Origin: 13-2-20CM-66-19 sp036273735
GTDB lineage: Bacteria; Pseudomonadota; Gammaproteobacteria; Steroidobacterales; Steroidobacteraceae
NCBI GenBank assembly: GCA_036273735.1
Contig: DASUHA010000053.1
Location: 27,216 to 91,215, forward strand
Direction: 5' to 3'
DNA length: 64,000 nt
Under the pieces are notes generated by a model that was not told where the DNA came from, ran no database searches, and saw only the letters and a program-made list of their open reading frames with translations. Of the stretch, positions 43,131 to 51,354 are shown piece by piece. The position numbers were made by a program, and so were the translations under genes. The stretch's first letter is position 1. Every line of letters begins with the position of its first letter.

Positions 43131-43207
43131 TCACGCGGCTCTCCGGGGTCGGCGCCTTCCGTGCGAGAATCCGGTCGCAGTAGCAGCGATTCCGGGATCT
43201 CGACTCT

Positions 43208-45028
43208 GTGGCCGTTCCCCCTGGCGTCCTCGAGGACATGCGGACCATCGGCGGCCTTCTCCAGGCGGGCCAGCTCCATGCCGCGCACGAGCGGCTCGGG
43301 GCCATCGTTCAGGCCAATCCGACCTTCGTCGAGGGTCTGCGGCTCCTCGCTGGAACCAAGCTCGCACTGGGTGATGCCCCTGCGGCAGAAACGCTGTTAC
43401 GGCACGCCCTCGAGCTCGATCCGGCCTGGACCCCGACGCTCACTACCCTGGGCGAGCTGCTTCTCGCCAGCGGACGTGGCCAGGAAGCGGAAGCAGTGCT
43501 GCAGCGCGCCGTCGCCGCTGTGCGGGTCGATGCGCGCGCCGCGCTGATCCTTTCGCGCTACTACAACGACACCGCTCGTCCCGAGCGGGCGCTTGCGGTA
43601 GCTGCTCCATTCTGCACGCGCGGCCAGGTGGAGCCGGAACTGGCAACCCAACACATCGCGGCACTGATCGCCCTGGGACGGCAGTCGGAGGCTCTCTCCT
43701 TCTACGGCAATCTCGCCGCCGCGATGCCCGACAATCCAACGCCTGCGCAGCCGCTCGCGATCGCGCTCAACGCGGCCGGGCGCCATGCGGAGGCGGGGCA
43801 CGTCGCGCATCGCGCATTGGCGCGCGGCTTCAGGACGGCAACACTCTGTCTGACATACGCCAAGAGCCTCATGGCTGAAGGCGCCAATGATCGCGCCGAG
43901 ACCGCCTTGCGCGACTGCCTGCGACTCGAGCCGCGTCTCACCGAGGCCCATAACAATCTGGCGCAGCTTCTCTGGGTTCGCACGGGCGATCTTGCGCAGG
44001 CTACCGAGGCGCTCGACCAAGCCCTGCGGGCGTTCGGCAATGACGATGCGCTCTGGGCCACCAAGGCTGCCATCCTCCAAGGCGCGGGCGATGCCCGCGC
44101 CGCCTACGACTGCCTGGCACCGCGGGCCGAGCGCGCCCAGGCATCGCCCGTACTGCTCGTGCGGGCGGGACTTTCCGCGCTCGATTTCGATCCGGCCAAG
44201 GCGCTCGCGCTCGCAGAGCAGGCGATCCGCTCCTTGCCGGACAACACCTCGGTCCGCAACCTCCTCGCCGCCGCGCAACTCGGTGTCGGTGATGCACGCG
44301 CGGCTCTGCAAAACTGCGAGGTCTTGCTGGCCCGGGCGCCGGATGACCAATATCTCATTGCGCTGCAGACGACGGCGCTGCGCCTGCTCGGTGACGAGCG
44401 CTACGCGCAGCTCTGCGATTACCGCGACCTCATTCTGCCGCTACCCATCGAGCCGCCTGCGCCATGGTCGAATCTCACCGACTTCCTCGCTGACCTCGCC
44501 GCGAGTCTCAACCGCCTGCACGATCCGAACGGTCATGCGCTTCTCTTTCAGTCGCTGCGTCATGGCACGGAGACGACCCAGGACCTGACGCGCAGCAGCG
44601 ATGCCGCGGTGCGCGGGCTGTTCGCGGCCTTCGCCGCACCCATCGAGCGCTACCTCGGGCAGATGGGCCAGGGGCAAGACGCGCTGCGCCGCCGCAACGG
44701 CAGCGGCTGGCGATTCAACGGCAGCTGGTCGGTCCGGCTGCGCAATCGAGGCTTTCACACCAGCCATGTGCATCCTCGCGGCTGGATCTCCTCTGCCTTC
44801 TACGTCGAGCTGCCGGACATCATGACCGAGGGCCGCACGGACGAGGGCGTACTCAGCTTCGGCAAGCCGGGGATTCTGACGAGCCCGTCGCTCGAGGCCG
44901 AATACTCGGTCCGCCCGGTGCCCGGCATGCTCGTCCTCTTTCCGTCGTACTTCTGGCACGGCACCGTACCGTTCCAGAGCCCCCAGCCCCGCCTGACCGT
45001 CGCCTTCGATGCCGTACCGCAGCGGTAA
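43208..45028 (+). CDS. TPR protein fused to a C-terminal 2OG-Fe(II) oxygenase domain
   Basis: A 606-residue protein from GTG 43208 (ATG 43238 is an alternative). Residues about 10-395 are tetratricopeptide-like helix pairs (AAHERLGAIVQANPTFVEGLRLLAGTKLALGDAPAAETLLRHALELDP and further units). The C-terminal 170 residues are an oxygenase: WSVRLRNRGFHTSHVHPRGWISSAFYVELP gives HxH/HxD-type ligands, and MLVLFPSYFWHGTVPF...RLTVAFDA the distal His and Arg. The second domain is related to the TIGR02466-type protein at 32391. Possibly a hydroxylase whose TPR part docks a protein substrate. Confidence 0.8.
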   Translation: MAVPPGVLEDMRTIGGLLQAGQLHAAHERLGAIVQANPTFVEGLRLLAGTKLALGDAPAAETLLRHALELDPAWTPTLTTLGELLLASGRGQEAEAVLQRAVAAVRVDARAALILSRYYNDTARPERALAVAAPFCTRGQVEPELATQHIAALIALGRQSEALSFYGNLAAAMPDNPTPAQPLAIALNAAGRHAEAGHVAHRALARGFRTATLCLTYAKSLMAEGANDRAETALRDCLRLEPRLTEAHNNLAQLLWVRTGDLAQATEALDQALRAFGNDDALWATKAAILQGAGDARAAYDCLAPRAERAQASPVLLVRAGLSALDFDPAKALALAEQAIRSLPDNTSVRNLLAAAQLGVGDARAALQNCEVLLARAPDDQYLIALQTTALRLLGDERYAQLCDYRDLILPLPIEPPAPWSNLTDFLADLAASLNRLHDPNGHALLFQSLRHGTETTQDLTRSSDAAVRGLFAAFAAPIERYLGQMGQGQDALRRRNGSGWRFNGSWSVRLRNRGFHTSHVHPRGWISSAFYVELPDIMTEGRTDEGVLSFGKPGILTSPSLEAEYSVRPVPGMLVLFPSYFWHGTVPFQSPQPRLTVAFDAVPQR

Positions 45029-45152
45029 CCCCTGAGCGGGTCAAGGCGCATCCCGATGTTCTTCAGGCCGTGTCGATTTCGACGCGCAGCCTTCGGCTAT
45101 CTCATGAATCGCGGAGGCGCGTCGCCATCCGCACGAACCCAGGAGCATTACC

Positions 45153-45767
45153 GTGGCTGAGCTGACCGTAACGACTTTCGTGAGTGTGGATGGCGTCATG
45201 CAGGCCCCCGGCGGCCCGAAGGAGGACACCTCCGGCGGCTTCCGCTACGGCGGCTGGGTCTTTCCGCATGCCGATCAGGACATGGGCGCCATCATCGTCG
45301 AGAACTTCTCCAAGGTGGACGCATTCCTCCTCGGGCGCGGCACTTATGACATCTTCGCAGCGCACTGGCCCAAGAACACCGATCCCAACGACCCCATTGC
45401 CTCGAAGCTCAACGCGCTGCCGAAGCATGTTGCCTCGCGCTCGCGGGAGAATTTCGAGTGGCGCAATTCCTCGCGGGTGCGGGATGTCGCCGCCGAAGTC
45501 GCGAGCCTGAAGAAGCGCTACAAGGGCGAGCTTCAAGTTCATGGCAGCGCCGGTCTGTTGCAGACCCTCATCCAGCAGGACCTGGTCGACGAATACCGGA
45601 TCTTCACCTTTCCGGTGCTGCTCGGGAGCGGCAAGCGTCTGTTCGGCTCGAGCGCCGCGCCCGGCGCGCTGACGCTCAAAGCATCAAAGACGAGCGGCGC
45701 CGGAGTCATTTACAGCGTCTATCGCCGCTCGGGAGCGGTCAAGACCGGGTCGTTCGCGGCGGAGTAA
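45153..45767 (+). CDS. Dihydrofolate-reductase-like (RibD C-terminal family) protein
   Basis: A 204-residue single-domain protein of the RibD-C/DHFR-like fold: TVTTFVSVDGVMQAPGGPKED, FSKVDAFLLGRGTYDIFAAHWP, LQVHGSAGLLQTLIQQDLVDEYRIFTFPVLLGSGKRLFG. The LLGRGTYD and GSAGLLQTL blocks bind NADPH in this fold. Such proteins often act as stand-alone reductases of unknown substrate. The start is GTG, with AGGAG seven bases upstream. It converges on the broken LysR gene. Confidence 0.88.
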   Translation: MAELTVTTFVSVDGVMQAPGGPKEDTSGGFRYGGWVFPHADQDMGAIIVENFSKVDAFLLGRGTYDIFAAHWPKNTDPNDPIASKLNALPKHVASRSRENFEWRNSSRVRDVAAEVASLKKRYKGELQVHGSAGLLQTLIQQDLVDEYRIFTFPVLLGSGKRLFGSSAAPGALTLKASKTSGAGVIYSVYRRSGAVKTGSFAAE

Positions 45768-45771
45768 CGCC

Positions 45772-46665
45772 TCAGGCCGGCTCTCTCAGGAACTCCACCA
45801 GCGCGCGTAACGCTGGTGGAGTCTGCCGGCGACTCGGATAGTAGAGATAAAAGCCCGGATAGGTGGGCGACCAGTCCTCGAGAACACGGACCAGCCTGCC
45901 GGCTGCGATCAGGGGTTGGATCTCGGCGCGCATGAGATAAGCGATTCCCACTCCATCCAGGGCGGCGCGGACGGCAAGCTCGCTGTCGTTGACGATGAGC
46001 GGCCCCTCGACGGGTACCGAAAGCTCTTCGCCATCCCGCTCGAGCTCCCAGTGGTAGAGACCTCCACTGCCTCGCAGTCGCAGGTTGATGCAAAGATGCT
46101 CGTGAAGGTCACGTGGCGTCGCGGGTATTCCGTGGCGCTGCAGGTATGCGGGCGCGGCCACGATCGCCGTCTCCAGTGTCCGGCCAAGAGGGATCGCGAC
46201 CATGTCCTTCTCGAGCCGCTCGCCCAACCTGACACCGGCATCGAAGCGCCCGGCAACGATGTCGATGATCGCATCATCCACGAAGACCTCGAGAACGACG
46301 CGCGGGTGAGCCGCCTGGAATCTGCCGAGGATCGGCGCGATGTGGAGCATCGCAGCGATACGCGGCACGTTGATTCGCAGGAGGCCCGCGGGCCCCGTCC
46401 CGAGATTCCCGACATCGAGCACGGCCGCATCCAGCTCCTTCAACGCCGGGCCGAGCCGCGAGATGAGCCGCGAGCCAGGCCCCGTGGGCGAAACGCTGCG
46501 GGTGGTGCGGTTCAGGAGCCGGACGCCCATTCGCTCCTCGAGGCTGCGGATGCTCTAGCTGAGCGCCGACGGGGAAATGCCGAGCTGGGCGGCCGCCCGC
46601 GCGAAGCTCCCGTGCTCGACGATGGCCGCAAAGGCAGAGAGCTCCGCAAATTCGCTGCCACGCAT
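45772..46665 (-). pseudogene. LysR-family regulator interrupted by an in-frame amber codon
   Basis: Reading from ATG 46665: MRGSEFAELSAFAAIVEHGSFARAAAQLGISPSALS, then TAG (46557-46555), then SIRSLEERMGVRLLNRTTRSVSPTGPG and an intact effector domain to 45772. LysR proteins normally have Gln here (SALSQSI), so a single C-to-T change of CAG explains the stop. It splits the DNA-binding helix from the rest. Reinitiation at ATG 46530 would make a 252-residue protein without the helix-turn-helix. It is divergent from the aldo/keto reductase it presumably once controlled. A sequencing error is the alternative. Confidence 0.85.
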
Positions 46666-46771
46666 TGTGAACCCCGGCTAAATGACCCGTGCGGATTTTG
46701 CCCGATTATCCGCGTACTTTCGGCTGGCATGCTGCGCTCCATCGATTTGAAGCCACCACGGAGACTGCATC

Positions 46772-47845
46772 ATGAGCGAGCCCCGCACACTCGACACTTA
46801 TCGCCTGCTCGGCCGCTCCGGCCTGCGCGTATCGCCGCTTGCATTGGGCGCCATGACCTTCGGCCAGGACTGGGGCTGGGGCGCGGACAGGACGGAAGCC
46901 CGGCGGCTCTTCGAAACGTACATCGAGCGTGGCGGCAACTTCATCGACACCGCCAACCGCTATACCAACGGAACATCGGAGGAATTCATCGGCGAGTTCG
47001 CCTCCGGCCGTCGCGACTCGCTCGTCATTGCCACGAAGTACACCCTGACCGGACGCCCGTCGGATCCGAACTCGGGAGGTAACCATCGCAAGAGCATGAT
47101 CAGATCGGTGGAAGAGAGCCTGAAGCGTCTGCAGACCGACTACCTCGACCTGCTCTATCTGCACGTCTGGGATGGCACCACACCCGTGGAGGAAATTCTC
47201 CGGGCCATGGACGACCTCGTCCGTGCGGGCAAGGTGCTCTATCTCGGAATCTCCGACACTCCGGCGTGGCAGATCTCACGCATGCAGGCGATCGCCGACC
47301 TGCGCGGCTGGTCGCCGCTCGCGGCGCTGCAGATCGAGTACAGCCTCATCGAGCGTACGGTCGAGCGCGATCTCATCCCGATGGCACGCGAGATGGGACT
47401 CGGGGTAATTCCCTGGTCGCCGCTCGCGAGCGGCGTGCTCACCGGTAAGTACGGCCATGCCGACCTCGAGCACGGGGGCATATCGGCCGCGGCCAGCGGC
47501 ACACGCAAGAACGTTGCGCTCGCCAACGGTGCGCTCACCGCGCGCGGCCTCGAGATCGCCGATGTGGTCAAAGAGGTCGCCCGGGAAATGGAACGGACCC
47601 CCTCGCAGGTTGCGATCGCCTGGACCCTGCTCAATCCAGGCGTCACCGCACCCATCCTCGGCGTCCGCACCCTGGGCCAGCTCGAGGACAACCTCGGCGC
47701 ACTCGATGTGCGCTTCAGCGACGAGCAACGCGAGCGGTTGGAGGAAGCGAGCGACATCGAGCTCGGCTTTCCGCACGAGTTCCTGTTGCGCCCGATGACC
47801 AGGGCGGTGGCCTTCGGAGAAGCGAGGATTGAAACACGGCGCTAG
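46772..47845 (+). CDS. Aldo/keto reductase
   Basis: A 357-residue TIM-barrel oxidoreductase with complete catalytic tetrad D59, Y64, K89 and H131 (FIDTANRYTNG, IATKYTL, LLYLHVWD). NADPH-binding residues come in the C-terminal half (WSPLASGVLTGKY, PILGVRTLGQLEDNLGAL). It reduces aldehydes or ketones; the substrate is unknown. CGGAGA precedes the ATG. It faces the broken LysR gene in the classic divergent regulator-target layout. Confidence 0.9.
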   Translation: MSEPRTLDTYRLLGRSGLRVSPLALGAMTFGQDWGWGADRTEARRLFETYIERGGNFIDTANRYTNGTSEEFIGEFASGRRDSLVIATKYTLTGRPSDPNSGGNHRKSMIRSVEESLKRLQTDYLDLLYLHVWDGTTPVEEILRAMDDLVRAGKVLYLGISDTPAWQISRMQAIADLRGWSPLAALQIEYSLIERTVERDLIPMAREMGLGVIPWSPLASGVLTGKYGHADLEHGGISAAASGTRKNVALANGALTARGLEIADVVKEVAREMERTPSQVAIAWTLLNPGVTAPILGVRTLGQLEDNLGALDVRFSDEQRERLEEASDIELGFPHEFLLRPMTRAVAFGEARIETRR

Positions 47846-48822
47846 CGACACCCTGGACCGCTGCCCGTACGCCACAATTCGGGAGAGAACCGGACGACCC
47901 AGATGTTCGCGTTGCCGTTGTCCCACGGGCCGCTCACGGGCGCACCGGACACATGATCGGGATGTCGGCTCGCGAGGTAGAGGTGCATTCCATCCGGACT
48001 CAGGCGGGGCTCCACCTCGGAGACTTTGGGATCCGACCATCCGGGAAATCGCAGGGGACAGACCACCGGATGAGCGGACATCGGCGACAGGGCGATGAAG
48101 AGGTGCTCCGGACCCGGAGCCCCGTCATGGCCGGGAGTGCTGCGATCCGAGCTGAAAATCACGAACCGCTCCGCGGGATCGAGCGCCGGATCGACATCGT
48201 TCGCGGCACCGGTGCTGAATGCGAACGGCAGCACCGAGCCGTACCCGGACCGGCCATTGGACCTCGCGAGAAAGAGCCGAAACCGCCCGGTCCCGGCATC
48301 GGTGCGCATGAACGCGAGATCGTCGTTGGCAGCGATCGAGGGTGTCCACACCGAGCCACCGGCATTGATCGAATCCTCGAGGCGGCTCGAGACGCCCGCG
48401 GCGGCGCCCGTCAGCTCGATACGCCACAGCGCACCACCGACCTGATGCTGACCATAATAGTGAGCCGTCAGACGAGTCTTCGCGCCCGGTCCGGGCCGGT
48501 CCGATGCAAAGATCAGGTAGCGGCCGCTCGGTGCCGCGGCCGCCTCCAGGTCGTTCCAGCGCCCCGAGAACGCTGCAAGGGTGGGAGTCGACCAGGTCTT
48601 CCCGCGGCGGTTGGAGTGCAGGACCGACCAGCGGCCATCCACCCGCCGGCTGAAGAAGAGCGATCGGCTACCATCCAGGAATGCGGGCGCGATATCCGGC
48701 GCCTCGCTCGAGATGACACCCGGGGCAAATATCAGTGGGCGGAGCTCCGCGGCTTTCGCGGCCCGCGACAGGACTGAGAGTGCCAACGCGGCGGCCATGA
48801 TGACCGCAACACGGATCAGCAT
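47842..48822 (-). CDS. PD40/TolB-like beta-propeller protein, exported
   Basis: A 326-residue protein with a signal peptide (MLIRVAVIMAAALALSVLSRAAKAAE) and repeated propeller strands with PD40-type S-x-D-G/A motifs (DIAPAFLDGSRSLFFSRR, GRYLIFASDRPG, DPAERFVIFSSDRS, EPRLSPDGMHLYLASRHPD). No catalytic domain, so a binding or scaffold role is likely. ATG 48822 has GGGAGG immediately adjacent, closer than normal; ATG 48858 is an alternative. The frame continues upstream into an unrelated DinB remnant. It overlaps the aldo/keto reductase stop by 4 bp convergently. Confidence 0.75.
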   Translation of the reverse strand: MLIRVAVIMAAALALSVLSRAAKAAELRPLIFAPGVISSEAPDIAPAFLDGSRSLFFSRRVDGRWSVLHSNRRGKTWSTPTLAAFSGRWNDLEAAAAPSGRYLIFASDRPGPGAKTRLTAHYYGQHQVGGALWRIELTGAAAGVSSRLEDSINAGGSVWTPSIAANDDLAFMRTDAGTGRFRLFLARSNGRSGYGSVLPFAFSTGAANDVDPALDPAERFVIFSSDRSTPGHDGAPGPEHLFIALSPMSAHPVVCPLRFPGWSDPKVSEVEPRLSPDGMHLYLASRHPDHVSGAPVSGPWDNGNANIWVVRFSPELWRTGSGPGCR

Positions 48823-48871
48823 CCTCCCGGCCTCGCGACGACTGGAGTCGCGTGGCATATGGAAAGCGTGC

Positions 48872-49005
48872 GTAACCCTCCTGCCGATGAGCGTGCAACC
48901 CGATCTCTGCGGGCGCCATGGGCATTCCGCAGTCGAGAGCCCATCGAGATGGTAAGGGGCCAGCTTCCAGGCGATATCGAATTGGCGTACCAGGACCTCT
49001 CGCAT
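48872..49005 (-). pseudogene. DinB-family remnant (N-terminal fragment, frameshifted)
   Basis: From ATG 49005 the frame reads MREVLVRQFDIAWKLAPYHLDGLSTAECPWRP, which matches the N-terminus of a DinB-type protein as I know them. The next frame then continues AEIGLHAHRQEGY, matching the following family block (RGLHVHR...EGY) after loss of one base and a short internal deletion. The remaining 100-plus residues, including the metal-binding part, are absent. The fragment happens to be in frame with the downstream propeller gene but is not part of it. Confidence 0.75.
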
Positions 49006-49027
49006 CGGGAGATCGTAGTTCTGCCTT

Positions 49028-50089
49028 TCAGTTCCGGCAACTGAGAAACCGCATGACGATCCGCTCGATCCGCCACATCTCGGGCGCCTGCTCCTCCTGG
49101 CCTATTGCCGCGAGCGTCCGGCGCAGGCTGCCATCGAGATAGCTCTCCAACACCGCCGGATGGATATAACACTTGCGGCAGACCGCCGGAGTGTTGCCCA
49201 GGCGTTTGGCCACCTCTTTGACGGCCTCGACCAGCGCCTTCTTCGTCGGCGGCTCCTGCTCCTGCCCGGCGAGCGCGAGCAGCGCGAGGTTGGTGGCCGC
49301 CCAGGTGCGGAAGTCTTTCGCAGTGATGTCGCGACCCGAGATCTCGCGCAGATAGTCGTTGACATCGGCGGAATCGATGCAGTGCCGCTCCCCGGCTTCA
49401 TCGATGTACTGGAAGAGCTCGGATCCCGGCAGATCACGACAGTTCTTCACCACCCGTGCGAGCTTGCGGTCACTCACGAGGCTCACGTGGCGGATGCCGT
49501 GCTTGGCGCGAAAATCGAGCTCGATGCGCCCACGCACGATCCGCACGTGCCGGTTGCGCAGGGTGGTGAGGCCGAAGGTGTTGTTTTGCGCGGCATATTC
49601 GGGATTGCCGACCCGCGCCAAAGTGTCCTCCATGAGACGCACCACTGCAGCGAGGACCTTCTCGCGAGGCAGCCCCGGCCGGCTGAGATCCGCTGCGAGC
49701 CGACGGCGGATCGCCGGCAGCGCCCGTCCGAACTCGAGCATGTGCCCGTATTTCGTCTCGTCCCTGATGCGTCGCCATCGCGGGTGATACCGATGTTGCT
49801 TGCGGCGACGCGCATCCCGTCCCGTCGCCTGCAGATGTCCGTTCTCCAGTGGGCAGATCCAGACGTCGGTCCAGGCAGGCGGGACCGCCAGCGCCTTGAT
49901 GCGGGCGAGCTCTGCAGCATCCCGGATCAACCGCCCCTTGGCATCACGGTAAACGAAGCCGGAGGCGACCGCTTTGCGGGTGATGCCTGGCTGGCGGTCA
50001 TTGACGTACCGCAGCCGAGCGGCCCTGGCGGCATACACGCTCTCGGGTGCCGGAACCGGGATATCCGGCTGTAAAGCCCTGTTGTCCAT
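49028..50089 (-). CDS. Eukaryotic-type DNA topoisomerase IB
   Basis: A 353-residue bacterial type IB topoisomerase. Nucleophile Y308 (AVCRKCYIHPAVLESY), and catalytic Arg/Lys residues in LRNRHVRI, FRAKHGIRH and R261 (ITAKDFRTWAATN). N-terminal domain includes GFVYRDAKGRLIRDAAELARIKALAVPPAWTDVWICP. It relaxes supercoils by transient 3'-phosphotyrosine linkage. ATG 50089 is preferred over TTG 50140. Length matches compact bacterial members such as the Deinococcus enzyme. Confidence 0.92.
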   Translation of the reverse strand: MDNRALQPDIPVPAPESVYAARAARLRYVNDRQPGITRKAVASGFVYRDAKGRLIRDAAELARIKALAVPPAWTDVWICPLENGHLQATGRDARRRKQHRYHPRWRRIRDETKYGHMLEFGRALPAIRRRLAADLSRPGLPREKVLAAVVRLMEDTLARVGNPEYAAQNNTFGLTTLRNRHVRIVRGRIELDFRAKHGIRHVSLVSDRKLARVVKNCRDLPGSELFQYIDEAGERHCIDSADVNDYLREISGRDITAKDFRTWAATNLALLALAGQEQEPPTKKALVEAVKEVAKRLGNTPAVCRKCYIHPAVLESYLDGSLRRTLAAIGQEEQAPEMWRIERIVMRFLSCRN

Positions 50090-50150
50090 GCGCGCCTGTC
50101 GCAAAGCTGAAGCCGCAGGGCGGCTCTGGTCGAGATTCAACGGTCAAAGG

Positions 50151-50242
50151 GGATGGCTGGGTCCCGCACCGGATGGCTCGGTCGGCCCGGATGGCTGGGT
50201 CGGCACCGGATGGCTGGGTCGGCACCGGATGGCCGGGCCGCC
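50151..50242. repeat. Minisatellite-like tandem repeat, five copies of about 19 bp
   Basis: Five head-to-tail copies of GGATGGCTGGGTCGGCACC with lengths 20, 18, 19, 19 and 16 bp; copies 3 and 4 are identical and the others diverge slightly. It lies in the gap between the topoisomerase start and the LytTR start. Copies could vary in number by slippage. It is open in one plus-strand frame, but that reading has no protein character. Confidence 0.9.
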
Positions 50243-50343
50243 TTCGGGCCGCCGCCCCGAGGTCGGCCGGGCCTGGACGGGGCATCGATTGTTCAGGCGG
50301 ATCCGGTCACGGGATAATGCCGCCGAGACACTACGCGACCGCC

Positions 50344-51237
50344 ATGGATATCGTCCAGCACCTCAAGCCCGCCACTGCCCGCAAGGTCTTCTTCGCACAG
50401 ATGGCCGTTCTCGCCGTGCTGCTCTCGGGGGTCGCCATTTCCAACGTATTCACCGCGCTTGCGGATCGGGCCCGTTATGGCGATCACCCGGCGCCATGGG
50501 AGCCGGTCACCTGGGAGTTCTCGAGCATCATTTGTCTGTGGCTCCTGATACCGGCGATCGGCTGGTGGCTGAAGCAGTTCCCATTGATTTACGGCGGCTG
50601 GCTTCGCAGCCTCCCGGCGCACCTGGTGGCGACCCTACCCTTCTCCCTCATACACGTGGGGGGCATGGACGTCCTGCGTCACGTGACCTACCGGCTGATG
50701 GGCGGGCACTACGACTTCGGACCGTGGTGGCCAACCTGGGTGTACGAATACCGCAAAGATTTCGTCAGTTACTGGCTGCTCCTCATCTGCATCGCCGCGT
50801 TCCGGCTATATGGTCTCTGGGTGGATTCTCGGGAAACCCCGGCTGCCGGACCACCGGGGGAGCCGGCGTCGGGCGAGCCAGTGGGACCTGAATCTGCGGC
50901 CACCGGCACCCCCCTCGAGCGTCTCGTCGTTCGCAAGCTCAACCGCGAATACGTCATCGCCATCGCGGACGTCGATCGGGTAGAGGCTGACGGGAACTAC
51001 GTGAATGTGTACGCCCAGGGCACCCCTTACCCCCGGCGCGAGTCGCTCGCCGCTCTGGAAAGAAAACTGGATGGCCGGCGCTTCGTGCGGGTACATCGCG
51101 GCCATCTGGTCAATGTCGACCGGATCCGTGAGATCCAGCCCTGGGACCACGGCGACTATCGCATCGTGCTGCACGATGGCACCTGTGTGAACCTCAGCCG
51201 CCGCTATCGCGATCGTCTGCAGCACCTGCTGCACTGA
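50344..51237 (+). CDS. Membrane-anchored LytTR-family transcriptional regulator
   Basis: A 297-residue protein. Residues about 15-160 contain four hydrophobic segments (FFAQMAVLAVLLSGVAISNVF, SIICLWLLIPAIGWWL, LPAHLVATLPFSLIHVGG, FVSYWLLLICIAAFRLYGLW). A linker rich in Pro, Gly and Glu leads to a LytTR DNA-binding domain (about 200-297: VRKLNREYVIAIADVDRVEADGNYVNVYAQ, FVRVHRGHLVNVDRI). It regulates from the membrane without a separate kinase. ATG 50344 is chosen; ATG 50317 is possible. Targets unknown. Confidence 0.88.
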   Translation: MDIVQHLKPATARKVFFAQMAVLAVLLSGVAISNVFTALADRARYGDHPAPWEPVTWEFSSIICLWLLIPAIGWWLKQFPLIYGGWLRSLPAHLVATLPFSLIHVGGMDVLRHVTYRLMGGHYDFGPWWPTWVYEYRKDFVSYWLLLICIAAFRLYGLWVDSRETPAAGPPGEPASGEPVGPESAATGTPLERLVVRKLNREYVIAIADVDRVEADGNYVNVYAQGTPYPRRESLAALERKLDGRRFVRVHRGHLVNVDRIREIQPWDHGDYRIVLHDGTCVNLSRRYRDRLQHLLH

Positions 51238-51244
51238 TTTTCGT

Positions 51245-51283
51245 CCCTGCGCAGCGCCGCTCGCCCCTGCACGGCGCCGCTCG
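51245..51283. repeat. Two tandem 19-bp direct repeats upstream of the FAD-enzyme gene
   Basis: CCCTGCGCAGCGCCGCTCG (51245-51263) and CCCTGCACGGCGCCGCTCG (51265-51283) differ at two to three positions, with a 20-bp period (about two helical turns). They lie just after the LytTR gene and 70 bp before the FAD-enzyme gene. LytTR proteins bind paired direct repeats, so a target site is conceivable; GC-rich drift is an equal possibility. Confidence 0.5.
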
Positions 51284-51354
51284 TCATCTCCCCGCTTGCC
51301 GCGCGCACTCGTGAGCCCCTAGCGTGCGCGTCTGCACTGCGGAGTGACCGTACC

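Noticed and set aside
46555..46557. Amber codon as pyrrolysine or programmed readthrough
   Set aside because: Site lies in a helix-turn-helix where Gln is normal; no readthrough context is visible and the simplest cause is a point mutation or sequencing error.
47842..49005. A single 387-residue protein combining DinB start and propeller
   Set aside because: The DinB-like leader is followed by a frameshifted remnant, and a signal peptide starts at 48822; these are two separate things.
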